Part shown: in pieces, positions 37,218 through 45,118 of the stretch
How the letters are laid out: each line of letters opens with the position of its first letter
Numbering within the stretch: position 1 is the stretch's first letter
Source: Paludibacter propionicigenes
GTDB taxonomy: Bacteria > Bacteroidota > Bacteroidia > Bacteroidales > JAIFNL01
DNA length: 50,980 nt
Reading direction: 5' to 3'
Assembly (NCBI GenBank): GCA_020721325.1
Contig: DYNA01000009.1
Coordinates: 1-50,980 of the forward strand
Translations under genes and position numbers: made by a program
The notes under the pieces: model-generated
Database searches by the model: none
What the model saw: only the letters and a program-made list of their open reading frames with translations
Told to the model about the DNA's origin: nothing

Positions 37218-37961
37218 ATGGCATTACAAGAAGAATTAGAAAAACAAGGAAATTTTTTATTCGTATATAGAGGGCATTTACCAATTTTATTTTTTATTAT
37301 TGGTGCAGTAGTTCTGTATTTTACTCGCACCGAAAATTTAATTTTCTTAACCCCTTTTCAAGACCAAATCTATGATTTATTGGCTTTTAGTGTTTCATTA
37401 CTGGGTTTGTTTTTGCGTGCTTATACTGTGGGTAGAGCTGCGCCAAACACATCTGGACGTAATACAACAGAGGGACAAGTAGCTGATACAGTGAATACTA
37501 CAGGTATTTATTCTATTGTTCGTCATCCACTTTATGTTGGTAATTTTTTAATGTGGATAGGTGTAACTTTACTTACGCAAAATTTTTGGTTTCTAATGAC
37601 TTACATTTTTTTATACTGGGTTTATTATGAAAGAATAATGTTTGCAGAAGAGCAATTTTTAAGAAAGAAATTTGGTGAAAAATATACCAATTGGGCATTA
37701 AAAACTCCCGCATTTATTCCTTGTTTTAAAAAATGGAAAAAAAACGAATTGCCTTTTAATTTAAAAAAAGCTTTACGACAAGAAAAAACCGGTTTTTTTC
37801 TTTTAACAATTGTCATGTTTCTTTTAAATATAGTTTCTCAATACTCAGAACATAAACCTATAAACTTTTTAAATCATTGGACTTTCATAGCTTTGCTTGG
37901 TTTAATAAGTTATATTTTTATAAAAATTTTACAAAAAAAAACAACATTTTTAAATAATTAA
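37218..37961 (+). CDS. ICMT/PEMT-family membrane methyltransferase
   Basis: 247 residues with about five or six membrane helices. The C-terminal half has the SAM-binding pattern of the family: RHPLYVGNFLMWIG (about 95-108) and EEQFLRKKFGEKYTNW (about 143-158). Despite the name, bacterial members methylate various hydrophobic substrates; LmtA in Leptospira methylates the 1-phosphate of lipid A. Placement between kdsA and a sugar epimerase suggests a lipid or glycan substrate, but this is inference. Start ATG at 37218; 37 nt separate it from kdsA. Confidence 0.82.
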   Translation: MALQEELEKQGNFLFVYRGHLPILFFIIGAVVLYFTRTENLIFLTPFQDQIYDLLAFSVSLLGLFLRAYTVGRAAPNTSGRNTTEGQVADTVNTTGIYSIVRHPLYVGNFLMWIGVTLLTQNFWFLMTYIFLYWVYYERIMFAEEQFLRKKFGEKYTNWALKTPAFIPCFKKWKKNELPFNLKKALRQEKTGFFLLTIVMFLLNIVSQYSEHKPINFLNHWTFIALLGLISYIFIKILQKKTTFLNN

Positions 37962-38003
37962 ATATTCTTTTTTTATAAAAAAAAATTAATTTTTATTGAA
38001 AAT

Positions 38004-39053
38004 ATGAAAATAATAGTAACCGGAAGCAGTGGGCTAATAGGTTCAGAAGCAGTTCGTTATTTTGGCAAACAAGGGCATAAAATAATAGGTGTTGATAATA
38101 ATTTACGGAAATACTTTTTTGGAGAAAAAGGAGATACTTCTTGGAATTTAAAAAGTTTACAAGCTCTGAAAATTGATTTTACTCATTTAGACCTCGATAT
38201 TCGCGATAGAAAAGCTATTTTGGAATTGTACAAACATGAAAAGCCCGATGTTACAATTCATTGCGCCGCTCAGCCTTCGCACGATTTGGCAGCAAAAATG
38301 CCGTTTGACGATTTTGATACCAATGCGGTAGGTACAATGAATTTATTGGAAGCCAGCCGACAATTTTCTTTCGATTCCCCGTTTATCTACATGAGTACCA
38401 ATAAAGTATATGGAGATGCTCCTAATGAACTGAAACTCAAGGAACTGCCTACACGTTGGGAGTATGCAGATGAGAATTTTTACAACGGCATAGATGAAAC
38501 GATGCGCATTGACCAGACCAAACACAGCCTTTTTGGTGCTTCAAAAGCAGCTGCCGATATTATAACGCAAGAATATGGACGCTATTTTAATATGCCAACT
38601 GTTTCATTTAGAGGCGGTTGCTTAACAGGTCCGAGTCATAGCGGAGTAGAATTGCATGGATTTTTATCGTACATAGTGAAAGCGTCTGTAAATCAGATAC
38701 CTTACACAATTTTTGGCTATAAAGGCAAACAAGTACGCGATAATATTCACAGCGAAGATGTGATTAGAGCTTTTGAAGAATTTATTAAAAAACCCAGTGC
38801 TGGTGCGGTTTACAACATGGGAGGCGGTCGCGGAAATAGCACCTCTATACTTGAAATAATTGAAACTTTAAATAAAAATTTCGGGTATAAATTGCCTTTT
38901 ACTTTGTCAAACGAAAACAGAATTGGAGACCACATTTGCTATATCTCTGATTTGTCGAAGTTTAAAAAAGATTATCCGAATTGGAATATTCAAATATCGC
39001 TTGAAAAAACGTTGGAAGAGATAGTTGAAATGCAAGTGAAATTAAAAAAATAG
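38004..39053 (+). CDS. SDR sugar epimerase, CDP-paratose-2-epimerase-like
   Basis: 349 residues of the extended short-chain dehydrogenase fold. The nucleotide motif GSSGLIGSE (7-15), MSTNKVYGD (130-138) and the RGGCLTGPSHSGVELHGF segment (about 200-217) match the CDP-paratose/tyvelose epimerase branch, which interconverts deoxysugars for O-antigen. The usual YxxxK pair reads FGASK here (in HSLFGASKAAAD), with Phe for Tyr; from memory this is common in this branch, and Tyr elsewhere may act. The nucleotide sugar cannot be told apart by eye. Third gene of a probable kdsA operon; its terminator is at 39089-39130. Confidence 0.85.
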   Translation: MKIIVTGSSGLIGSEAVRYFGKQGHKIIGVDNNLRKYFFGEKGDTSWNLKSLQALKIDFTHLDLDIRDRKAILELYKHEKPDVTIHCAAQPSHDLAAKMPFDDFDTNAVGTMNLLEASRQFSFDSPFIYMSTNKVYGDAPNELKLKELPTRWEYADENFYNGIDETMRIDQTKHSLFGASKAAADIITQEYGRYFNMPTVSFRGGCLTGPSHSGVELHGFLSYIVKASVNQIPYTIFGYKGKQVRDNIHSEDVIRAFEEFIKKPSAGAVYNMGGGRGNSTSILEIIETLNKNFGYKLPFTLSNENRIGDHICYISDLSKFKKDYPNWNIQISLEKTLEEIVEMQVKLKK

Positions 39054-39088
39054 TACTATTTGCTGATATTATTTTATGTTTTTTTATG

Positions 39089-39130
39089 AATAACTTTCAG
39101 AATTTTATGATTTTGAAGGTTATTTTTTTT
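39089..39130 (+). terminator. Terminator after the epimerase gene
   Basis: 11-bp stem (AATAACTTTCA against TGAAGGTTATT, one G-U), 14-nt loop, then TTTTTT. It ends the kdsA-epimerase operon. Confidence 0.8.
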
Positions 39131-39272
39131 AAAACAATTGTCCGTTATTTTTTTGCCACAAATTCACAAATAAACTCAAATTCAACAAATGAAAAACTGT
39201 GCTTTTTGTGTATTTCGTTGATTATAAATGAATTAAACAAGCTAATAGCAAACTATTGTTAGAAAGAATTTT

Positions 39273-40043
39273 ATGAGAATGAAAATTAGTTTTATAGGTG
39301 CTGGAAATTTAGCTACGCATTTAGCTATAGAATTTTATAGCAGAGGATTTGAAATAATACAAATTTTTAGCAGAAACATTGCAAATGCAAAAGTTTTGGC
39401 ACAAGCTCTAAATGCTTCTTACACAGATGATTTATCTCAGATTTATGAAAATGCAGATTTATATTTTGTATCGGTAACTGACGATTCTATTTTACAAGTT
39501 ATTGAAAATCTTTGTTTTAAACCAAAATTTATTGTTCATACTTCGGGAAGTATTTCAATGGAAATTTTCACAAAACGTTTTGAAAACTATGGTGTTTTTT
39601 ATCCATTACAAACTTTTTCAAAGATGAAAAAAGTTGAATTTGAAAATATTCCTATTTGTTTGGATGCTAATAATTTAGAAAATTTGGATTATTTAACATA
39701 TTTAGCAAAAAAAATATCTAATTCGGTATTTTTTATAGATTCAAATCAAAGAAAACAAATTCATTTAGCAGGCGTATTTGCATGTAATTTTGTAAATCAT
39801 TTATGGGTAATTGCCAATGAAATACTTGAAAAACAATCCATTCCATTTGAAATTATAAAACCGCTTATTCAAGAAACTTTTCATAAAGCTTTTTTGCTTT
39901 CACCTGCAAGTGTGCAAACTGGTCCGGCGATGCGCAATGACGAAAAAGTAATTCAAGAGCATATCAAACTATTAGAACATGATAAAAATAGCTCTGATAT
40001 TTATAAAATTTTAACTAAAAGTATTCAAACTTATAAAAAATAA
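39273..40043 (+). CDS. Rossmann-fold DUF2520 protein
   Basis: 256 residues. An N-terminal nucleotide-binding fold begins ISFIGAGNLATHLAIEFYSRG (GxGxxA), a strand-helix set follows to VHTSGSISMEIF, and the C-terminal half is an all-helical DUF2520 domain (QRKQIHLAGVFACNFVNHL). The family is widespread in Bacteroidota directly upstream of kdsC, as here (12 nt between the genes), yet no activity is established; it is probably an NAD(P)-dependent oxidoreductase. A second in-frame ATG at 39279 is the alternative start and better matches family N-termini. Confidence 0.88.
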   Translation: MRMKISFIGAGNLATHLAIEFYSRGFEIIQIFSRNIANAKVLAQALNASYTDDLSQIYENADLYFVSVTDDSILQVIENLCFKPKFIVHTSGSISMEIFTKRFENYGVFYPLQTFSKMKKVEFENIPICLDANNLENLDYLTYLAKKISNSVFFIDSNQRKQIHLAGVFACNFVNHLWVIANEILEKQSIPFEIIKPLIQETFHKAFLLSPASVQTGPAMRNDEKVIQEHIKLLEHDKNSSDIYKILTKSIQTYKK

Positions 40044-40055
40044 TTTTGTAATAAA

Positions 40056-40559
40056 ATGACAGGAAATTTTAAAGAATATTTAACTCAAATCAAAGCCTTT
40101 GTGTTTGATATTGATGGCGTATTGGCAAGTCCGATAATATATTTGCACCCAAGTGGCGAATTTATGCAATCGATAAATACTAAAGATGGATATATTTTGC
40201 ATTATGCCTTGCAAAAAGGCTATCCGATTGCCATTATTTCGGGTGGAAACATCGATTCGATGCGAAAACGATTCAAAAATCTGGGTTTTGAATACATTTA
40301 CATGGATTCGCACAACAAAATGAACGATTTGAATGACTTTTTAGCTAAAACAAACATAAAACTGCACGAAATCCTTTACATGGGTGATGATATTCCCGAT
40401 TTGGAAGTAATGAAAGTGGTTGGAATGCCAACTTGTCCGGCTGATGCTGTGCCTGAAATTAAAAATATTTCAAAATACATTTCTATTTACAAAGGCGGCG
40501 CGGGTTGTGTGCGCGATGTTGTAGAACAAGTGTTGAGAGTACAAGGAAAGTGGATTTAA
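40056..40559 (+). CDS. kdsC: 3-deoxy-D-manno-octulosonate-8-phosphate phosphatase
   Basis: 167 residues. It removes the phosphate from Kdo-8-phosphate. HAD motifs: FDIDGVLAS with D18 nucleophile and D20, a Ser/Gly region in IISGGN, Lys downstream, and GDDIPDLEVM with the acidic metal ligands. The short length (no large cap) and the GYILHYALQKG helix are KdsC-type, working as a tetramer with the loop of a neighbouring subunit. With kdsA 3 kb upstream, the window holds two of the four Kdo steps; kdsD and kdsB are not present. Confidence 0.93.
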   Translation: MTGNFKEYLTQIKAFVFDIDGVLASPIIYLHPSGEFMQSINTKDGYILHYALQKGYPIAIISGGNIDSMRKRFKNLGFEYIYMDSHNKMNDLNDFLAKTNIKLHEILYMGDDIPDLEVMKVVGMPTCPADAVPEIKNISKYISIYKGGAGCVRDVVEQVLRVQGKWI

Positions 40560-40584
40560 TTCAATGTAAATTAAGTAATTAACA

Positions 40585-40623
40585 AAAAAAGCACTAAAAA
40601 ACTTCAATTTTTAGTGCTTTTTT
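40585..40623. terminator. Bidirectional terminator after kdsC
   Basis: 16-bp stem AAAAAAGCACTAAAAA with TTTTTAGTGCTTTTTT and a 7-nt loop. The next gene is convergent, and U-rich tails exist on both strands. Confidence 0.9.
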
Positions 40624-40646
40624 AAATTTTGCATTTTAATTAAATA

Positions 40647-41369
40647 CTAACGGTTAAAACGATTAAAAGTTCCAATAATTTCACAACCGCCAAACATTAT
40701 AACTCCTTCAATAACAAGTACTTTACCGGGTAAAACTTCTATACTTTGGCTAAAACGTTTGTCGTGGATTCCACCGGCAATGAGAGTAGCTTTAACATCA
40801 ATTTTCCAATCTACAGGCACCATGAGTTTTAATCCGCCAAACAAGATTACAACATCTAAAACATTCAGACCTTCAGATAGTTCGGCATTTGTTAAGTCAA
40901 TGTCGTAGCCACCGAAAATGGTTGTTATGTTTCCACCTTTAAAATCTAAACTTGTTATTTTTTTTTTACTGCCCGAAAAAATAGCCGTTCCATCTAAATA
41001 ATCATCATCTTGATAATCAGTCTTTTCTCTAAAAAAATTTTGATGTCCCCTGCGAACAAACACAATATAAATTCCAATTATTATAAAAATCGCGGGCCAA
41101 AAAATTTGATGAAAATTAAAAGGAAAATGAAAAAAATCGGGAATTAAAAAAAATCCACCAATACTTATTAATATAGCTCCGGTTAGTTTTCTATGGTCGT
41201 TGATTAAAAATACAACACCAATTGTCATTAAAAGGGTTTTCCAGTTAAAAAATTTTTCAGTAAAATAATACGGAATTATTTCAAAATTTTTCAACATAAA
41301 AACAACACCTAATATTATCAGAATGATTCCTATCGAAATACTTTTTCTGTTTCTTTTGTACTCTTCCAT
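40647..41369 (-). CDS. LiaF-like membrane protein
   Basis: 240 residues. About four membrane helices in the first 115 residues, then a soluble beta-rich domain (about 135-240) with the repeats GNITTIFGGYDIDLTNAEL, VVILFGGLKLMVP and GVIMFGGCEIIG. This is the LiaF/'cell wall-active antibiotic response' and DUF5668 layout. In Firmicutes LiaF keeps an envelope-stress sensor kinase in check. It follows a LytTR regulator and histidine kinase on the same strand, so it is probably their accessory inhibitor. The gap to the regulator is 181 nt. Localisation: inner membrane. Confidence 0.82.
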   Translation of the reverse strand: MEEYKRNRKSISIGIILIILGVVFMLKNFEIIPYYFTEKFFNWKTLLMTIGVVFLINDHRKLTGAILISIGGFFLIPDFFHFPFNFHQIFWPAIFIIIGIYIVFVRRGHQNFFREKTDYQDDDYLDGTAIFSGSKKKITSLDFKGGNITTIFGGYDIDLTNAELSEGLNVLDVVILFGGLKLMVPVDWKIDVKATLIAGGIHDKRFSQSIEVLPGKVLVIEGVIMFGGCEIIGTFNRFNR

Positions 41370-41550
41370 TTTTTTAAATTTTAATATGTAAAACTGTCAG
41401 TTATTTTTCAACAAATTTACAGAAGTATTATTCGATAAAAAATAGTAAATCGGTAAAACGGCATTTTTTATCGGTGAAAAAGAAATTAAAAATGATTTAA
41501 ACGAATAGAAAAACATATTAAACAACTAAATTTCAATAAGTTAATAAAAA

Positions 41551-42303
41551 TTAAAATTGAAAAGCATCTTTAATATTTGCATAATAACTTTTGCTGGCTT
41601 TAACTTGTTTTCCATTGGTTAAAGTGAGCATGTAACTTTCTTTTTCAAACTTATGAATTTCAGCTATCTTATTAATTTTCACTATATTAGACCTATGCAC
41701 ACGAATAAATTCTTGATTATTCAAATTGCTTTCAAAGAACTGTAAGGTAGCTTGTTTAATGTGTTCTTCTTTTTCCGTTTTTATAATTACGTAATCATCA
41801 GCCGCTTCAATCGAATAAATTTCGGTAGTTGGTATAATTTTAACTTTATTCCCAGCCTTTACAACTATTCTATCCAATTTTTCACTTTGTTTTTGCACCT
41901 CTTTTAATAAATTGGTAACATTTGAAGTTTGAAATTGCTTTTTTTCTATTATCGTAATAGCCTTATTTACAGCATCTTCAAACTTATCAAACGAAAATGG
42001 CTTTAGTAAATAATAAATTGTATTGAAATCAAAGGCTTTAATTGCAAATTGATTGTAAGCGGTAGTAAAAATTATATGTGGCATAAAATCAATAAGTTCG
42101 AGCATTTCAAAGCCCGTAAGCTTAGGCATTTGTACATCTAAAAAAATTAAATCGGGTTTGAGTTCATTTATCAATTTTACACCTTCAAAACCGTTATTGC
42201 ACTCTCCAATTAGCTCAATTTGAGCAAAATGCGTTAAAAATTTCTTAATTAGATTACGAGCTAACTCTTCATCTTCAATAATAATAGTTTTTATTTTAAG
42301 CAT
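41551..42303 (-). CDS. LytTR-family response regulator
   Basis: 250 residues. Receiver domain 1-120 with the acidic pair E10/D11, phosphoacceptor D56 (LIFLDVQMP), Thr80 in IIFTTAYN, and Lys101 in LLKPF. DNA-binding LytTR domain about 140-248 (RIVVKAGNKVKIIP, IEAADDYV, IRVHRSNIVKI). LytTR proteins bind paired 9-bp direct repeats near promoters. Encoded 21 nt after the kinase stop, so it is its partner. Likely targets include the neighbouring LiaF-like gene. Confidence 0.95.
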   Translation of the reverse strand: MLKIKTIIIEDEELARNLIKKFLTHFAQIELIGECNNGFEGVKLINELKPDLIFLDVQMPKLTGFEMLELIDFMPHIIFTTAYNQFAIKAFDFNTIYYLLKPFSFDKFEDAVNKAITIIEKKQFQTSNVTNLLKEVQKQSEKLDRIVVKAGNKVKIIPTTEIYSIEAADDYVIIKTEKEEHIKQATLQFFESNLNNQEFIRVHRSNIVKINKIAEIHKFEKESYMLTLTNGKQVKASKSYYANIKDAFQF

Positions 42304-42324
42304 AAGTATAAAATTTTATATTTT

Positions 42325-43386
42325 TTACTGTTTTATAGTTGGTGGAATTGTTAAATTTACGATAAAAATACCTTGTTTTTTTTCAATGCCAAGTAAATTA
42401 TCAATTCCATAAATGAGTTTAAGCCTTTTTTTAATATTCTCTAATCCAACGCCTTCCCCTTTTTTGGTGGTATATGATTCGGCATCGTAATTATTCGTAA
42501 TTTTAATCATAAGATATTCATTTTCAAGCCAAAAGCTTGTATTGATAAAAATAGGTTCTAAACTTTCATGCACACCGTATTTGACAGCATTCTCGAATAA
42601 TGGCTGAAGTATCATGTTGGGTATCAGAAAATTATCTAAATTTTGACTTATTTCGGTAGAATAATTTAGTCGTGAGCCAAAACGAATTTTTTCAATTTCC
42701 AAATACCTTCGAATATTTTCAATCTCTTCTGATAATTTAACTTTTGTACTCTGCCAATTACTAATAGAATATCGCAGATAATCAGATAGTTGTATAATCA
42801 TTTTATGGGCTTTATCAGGCTCGGTAAGTGTTAAATAACTAATGGAATTGAGGCTGTTAAATAAAAAATGGGGATTGATTTGCGATTTAAGAGCCTTATA
42901 TTCAGCTTCTTGTATTAAAGCTTGCCATTTGATTTCATTTTCTTGTTTTTCATTTAACTTTTGCGAATAATCAATAATATAGTAAATAAAAACAATGATT
43001 GAAAAATAGAAAATACCTGAAATAAAGTGAATTACACTTGTTTCTTGCAAAAAGAACAAGTATTGAGAAAATTCGGAAAAAATTTTATTCAAAAGAAAAG
43101 TACTTAATTCGAGCCAAAAATAAGTAAGTACAATTCCCAAAGCCAAAAAATTAAAGATTTTTTTGAAAAAAGGAATATTTTCAGAGTTTAAAAATAGGAT
43201 AGAAGATCCGGTAAAAAAACCGAAAATAGCATACAAACCATTGAAAATCAAGCTCTCAATGATTGCAATTTCTAATTTAATTTCAAACTCCGTTTTCAAC
43301 CAAAAGGCGTGAAAAAAACCGATGGCAAGCCAGAAAAAAAGATACAAACCCAGATATTTTATATTTTTTAAAAACGGATTATTCAT
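42325..43386 (-). CDS. LytS/YehU-type sensor histidine kinase
   Basis: 353 residues. N-terminal half holds several membrane helices (about 12-140) that presumably sense the envelope. The His_kinase domain starts at ALKSQINPHFLFNSLNS, with phospho-accepting H173. The ATP lid region has the N box QPLFENAVKYG and GVGLENIKKRLKLIYG. It autophosphorylates and passes phosphate to the LytTR regulator. Kinases of this HisKA-less subclass are typical for Bacteroidota. The order on the minus strand is kinase, regulator, LiaF-like. Confidence 0.94.
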   Translation of the reverse strand: MNNPFLKNIKYLGLYLFFWLAIGFFHAFWLKTEFEIKLEIAIIESLIFNGLYAIFGFFTGSSILFLNSENIPFFKKIFNFLALGIVLTYFWLELSTFLLNKIFSEFSQYLFFLQETSVIHFISGIFYFSIIVFIYYIIDYSQKLNEKQENEIKWQALIQEAEYKALKSQINPHFLFNSLNSISYLTLTEPDKAHKMIIQLSDYLRYSISNWQSTKVKLSEEIENIRRYLEIEKIRFGSRLNYSTEISQNLDNFLIPNMILQPLFENAVKYGVHESLEPIFINTSFWLENEYLMIKITNNYDAESYTTKKGEGVGLENIKKRLKLIYGIDNLLGIEKKQGIFIVNLTIPPTIKQ

Positions 43387-43539
43387 TTTTTGGCAATAAA
43401 TTTGAGTTAGAATACATTATTTTGATTTTTTAAATTTTAAATTTCATTTTTTAAATTTATCTTTGAAAATCTTTTACAAAATTATATTTTTTTGTATAAA
43501 ACTTTGTTTTTTTACTAAATATTTTTTTAAGTTTTATTT

Positions 43540-45072
43540 ATGAAATATCTTATTACTTTTTTTATTTTCGTTTTTTGTGCAAAATTTTTGTTTGCACAAG
43601 ATTTAGAAGTTCCAAAAATTGATTCTATTACAGTACTTAACGATTTGAAAGTCAAACTTTTCTGGTCTTATACAAAAAAAAGCGAAATTAATGGTTATCG
43701 AATCAAAAGGCGTGTTTATGGTGTTTCTGGAGTTATTGATGGCAGTTTCGTAAATATTGCAACCATTAACGACCCCAATACTACTTGGTTTTTAGACACT
43801 TCCACCAATTATACAGCAACGTCTTCGCATTTGCGCCAAGAGTCTTATGTTGTTGAGGCTTACCATTTTGACGGAGTCAATTACGATTACAGCAACTTGA
43901 GCGAAGAGCATAAAACATTGTGGATCAAAGATATAACTTACGAACATTGCAGTAATGAAAATATTCTAAACTGGGAACATTATGTAGGTTGGGGTGATAG
44001 CATAGCGCAGTATGAAATTTTTTTATATAATGAATATGTATCTGATTATCAATTGTTAGCAACTCTTTCAGGTAGTTCAAAAAACTTTATTCATTCGGCT
44101 TTGCAAACCAATCGTTTCTACAATTATAAATTGCGGGCTAAACACAAAAACGGAATAAGTTCGGTAACTTCTAATTACAGCATAGGTTATACGCAACAGC
44201 CTATGCCACCGCAAGTTATGAATGCCGACCAATCGGAAATATTGGAGTCAAAAAAAGTAAAGCTGACTTTTTCGATTACTGAAAATTCTGAAATTGAACG
44301 TTTTTATTTGTTACGCACGCAAACTTTTTTATCAAATTTCGATACCATTGCAAAATTTCAATTAAATTCTTATCCTTTTGAATATCAAGATAGTATAGAT
44401 ATTCAAAAACAATATTTTTACAAAATACTTGCTTTGAACGATTGCAATTGGATTGTAAAAGAAACCAATATTACATCGAATATTGTTCTAAATCAAGAGC
44501 TTTCGGATACCGAATTTGGCAAAGTTATTTTGAATTGGACAAGATATAAGGAATACAAAGGTGGTTTTCGTAACTATAAGATATTTAGACAAATAGCAAC
44601 AAATACACCGGAAGAATTATTTACAACAACCGATACTTTTGCTATAGATAAAGCGGGCGATTTGTTAAATGATTTGATAGCAACCGGAAATTTGTCTGGA
44701 AACATTTGCTACTACGTTGAAGCACAAGAAGATATTAATAATCCTCATGGCGTTCAAGGAGTGAGCAAATCCAATTTATCGTGCATAGCTCTCGAACCCA
44801 AAGTTTATGTTCCAAATGCTTTTAATCCATTAAGTTACATAGAAGTAAACAGTGTTTTTAAACCCATTGTTTCCTATGCAAAAAGTTACAGTTTACAAAT
44901 ACTCAGTCGCTGGGGCAATGTAGTTTTTGAAACGACCGACCTCAATAAAGCTTGGGACGGTCGCATCAATGGCGAACTGGCGCGTGAAGGCACTTATATT
45001 TATGTTGTCAAAATTATTGCTCCCGATGATAGTTTTTTTGAGAAATCAGGAAATATAACTGTTTTCTATTAA
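43540..45072 (+). CDS. Type IX secretion cargo, FN3 repeats and type-B sorting domain
   Basis: 510 residues. Signal peptide about 1-20 (ends FLFAQ). Several fibronectin-III-like repeats with the strand pairs KLFWSYTKKSEINGYRIKRR and KVILNWTRYKEYKGGF fill the middle. Residues about 425-510 are the gliding-motility/CHU_C sorting domain: YVPNAFNPL, LQILSRWGNVVFET, AWDGRINGELAREGTYIYVV. This C-terminal domain targets proteins to the type IX secretion system and attaches or releases them at the cell surface. No catalytic domain was recognised, so it is probably an adhesive surface protein. The promoter has only a -7 box (TATCTTTG, 43458-43465). Confidence 0.9.
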   Translation: MKYLITFFIFVFCAKFLFAQDLEVPKIDSITVLNDLKVKLFWSYTKKSEINGYRIKRRVYGVSGVIDGSFVNIATINDPNTTWFLDTSTNYTATSSHLRQESYVVEAYHFDGVNYDYSNLSEEHKTLWIKDITYEHCSNENILNWEHYVGWGDSIAQYEIFLYNEYVSDYQLLATLSGSSKNFIHSALQTNRFYNYKLRAKHKNGISSVTSNYSIGYTQQPMPPQVMNADQSEILESKKVKLTFSITENSEIERFYLLRTQTFLSNFDTIAKFQLNSYPFEYQDSIDIQKQYFYKILALNDCNWIVKETNITSNIVLNQELSDTEFGKVILNWTRYKEYKGGFRNYKIFRQIATNTPEELFTTTDTFAIDKAGDLLNDLIATGNLSGNICYYVEAQEDINNPHGVQGVSKSNLSCIALEPKVYVPNAFNPLSYIEVNSVFKPIVSYAKSYSLQILSRWGNVVFETTDLNKAWDGRINGELAREGTYIYVVKIIAPDDSFFEKSGNITVFY

Positions 45073-45118
45073 AATAATATTTTTTTACAAAAAAAAAATG
45101 ATTAAAAATATCTGAAAA

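Noticed and set aside
39155-39172. GCCACAAATTCACAAATAA-like motif
   Set aside because: Resembles a motif I recall from Bacteroidota intergenic regions, but there is no second copy in the window to support a repeat.
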